A stretch of 64,000 bases of DNA from Candidatus Magnetobacterium casense (lineage in GTDB: Bacteria; Nitrospirota; Thermodesulfovibrionia; Thermodesulfovibrionales; Magnetobacteriaceae), in contig NZ_JMFO01000012.1 in assembly GCF_000714715.1 (NCBI RefSeq), positions 1 to 64,000 of the forward strand. The letters run 5' to 3'. A model generated the notes under the pieces. It ran no database searches and was not told the DNA's origin. It was given only the letters and a program-made list of their open reading frames with translations. The position numbers were made by a program, and so were the translations under genes. Below, in pieces: positions 63,778-64,000 of the stretch; position 1 is the first letter of the stretch; every line of letters begins with the position of its first letter.

Positions 63778-64000
63778 AAACAGACATATATAAGGAAATA
63801 GGCGAAATCTGCATTACAATGCAAGATGGTCAAAAGATATTTGATCAGATATATCCCATATTGTTGGCCGGCAACACGGTTGAGCTTAATTTTGAGAAAG
63901 TTACATTATTTACGTCACTATTTTTTAATGCCGCCATTGGGCATCTGCTGAAAGATATAAAACCGGAGGACCTAAACCGTCTTATCAAGATAACAAACAT
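63774..64000 (+). CDS. STAS-like DUF4325 protein, partial
   Basis: The gene runs off the window end after 75 codons. GEICITMQDGQKIFDQIYPILLAGNTVELNFEKVTLFTSLFFNAAIGHLL matches the STAS-like domain DUF4325, which usually has about 90-110 residues and often stands beside an ATPase or signalling partner. The start at 63774 overlaps the small upstream gene. No function is established for the family. Confidence 0.82.
   Translation, partial: MKTDIYKEIGEICITMQDGQKIFDQIYPILLAGNTVELNFEKVTLFTSLFFNAAIGHLLKDIKPEDLNRLIKITN

Noticed and set aside
1-64000. tRNA, rRNA or riboswitch genes
   Set aside because: No cloverleaf with a T-loop consensus, no rRNA stretch and no glmS ribozyme or other known riboswitch pattern was recognised by eye; a covariance-model search would be needed to exclude them fully.

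Overview
The window looks like a chromosomal segment of a Gram-negative, motile, probably anaerobic or facultatively anaerobic bacterium. It carries a six-subunit Rnf complex, class III polyhydroxyalkanoate (PHA) synthase genes, a chemoreceptor, large PAS-rich signalling proteins, a giant WD40 kinase and many small repeats and toxin-antitoxin remnants. This mix resembles Nitrospirota of the Magnetobacterium type, but that placement is an inference; there is no rRNA or marker gene here to prove it. No rRNA, tRNA or CRISPR array was seen.

Layout. 0-1.5 kb: an ISL3-type insertion sequence whose transposase is split at a run of eight A. 1.6-4.1 kb: DUF1844 protein, glgC, a YjbQ-family protein and a cupin, all forward. 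4.3-9.6 kb: two membrane subunits of a hydrogenase-4/formate hydrogenlyase type complex (hyfC-like and hyfB-like, reverse), pulled apart by about 2.3 kb holding an MntA/HepT toxin-antitoxin pair, a decayed FG-GAP fragment and a Uma2 nuclease. 9.6-11.7 kb: fcl and gmd (GDP-fucose synthesis). 12-15.4 kb: tpx, a GT-C glycosyltransferase, a DJ-1/PfpI protein and YggT. 15.6-17.7 kb: a broken Rpn-like nuclease gene interrupted by an ISAzo13-type element. 18.1-23.3 kb: a 1738-residue exported lectin/FG-GAP protein, preceded by a perfect consensus promoter and a dinucleotide microsatellite. 23.5-25.6 kb: dgt and an Rpn-family nuclease with a 12-bp minisatellite.

25.8-33.4 kb is a compact reverse housekeeping run: yebC, an HtrA protease, glmU, glmS, a UvrD/PcrA helicase and gatC. 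33.6-39.7 kb holds a 1215-residue hybrid sensor kinase, then a sugar transferase translationally coupled to an AMP-forming ligase. 39.9-48.4 kb is a forward block rnfCDGEAB followed closely by a small coiled-coil protein, phaE and phaC, placing a reversible ferredoxin:NAD oxidoreductase next to the PHA polymerase. 48.6-55.4 kb is one gene for a 2270-residue Ser/Thr kinase with four seven-bladed WD40 propellers (28 repeats) separated by two recurring helical linker types.

55.4-60.7 kb is rich in toxin-antitoxin genes: two divergent HicAB pairs around a palindromic operator, a DUF104 antitoxin with a truncated PIN toxin, and an orphan antitoxin, mixed with a REC-PAS-GGDEF diguanylate cyclase and a chemoreceptor. 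60.8-64 kb holds an NifU-type scaffold, a Cys-rich small protein, endonuclease V, a B12-binding radical SAM protein, and the start of a small-protein/DUF4325 operon that runs off the end.

Several small repeat families recur between genes: a GC-rich double-hairpin family (seven copies), three foldback elements with perfect terminal inverted repeats, and fragments of older elements. Together with two insertion sequences and several broken genes they show a genome shaped by repeat expansion and small-element insertion.
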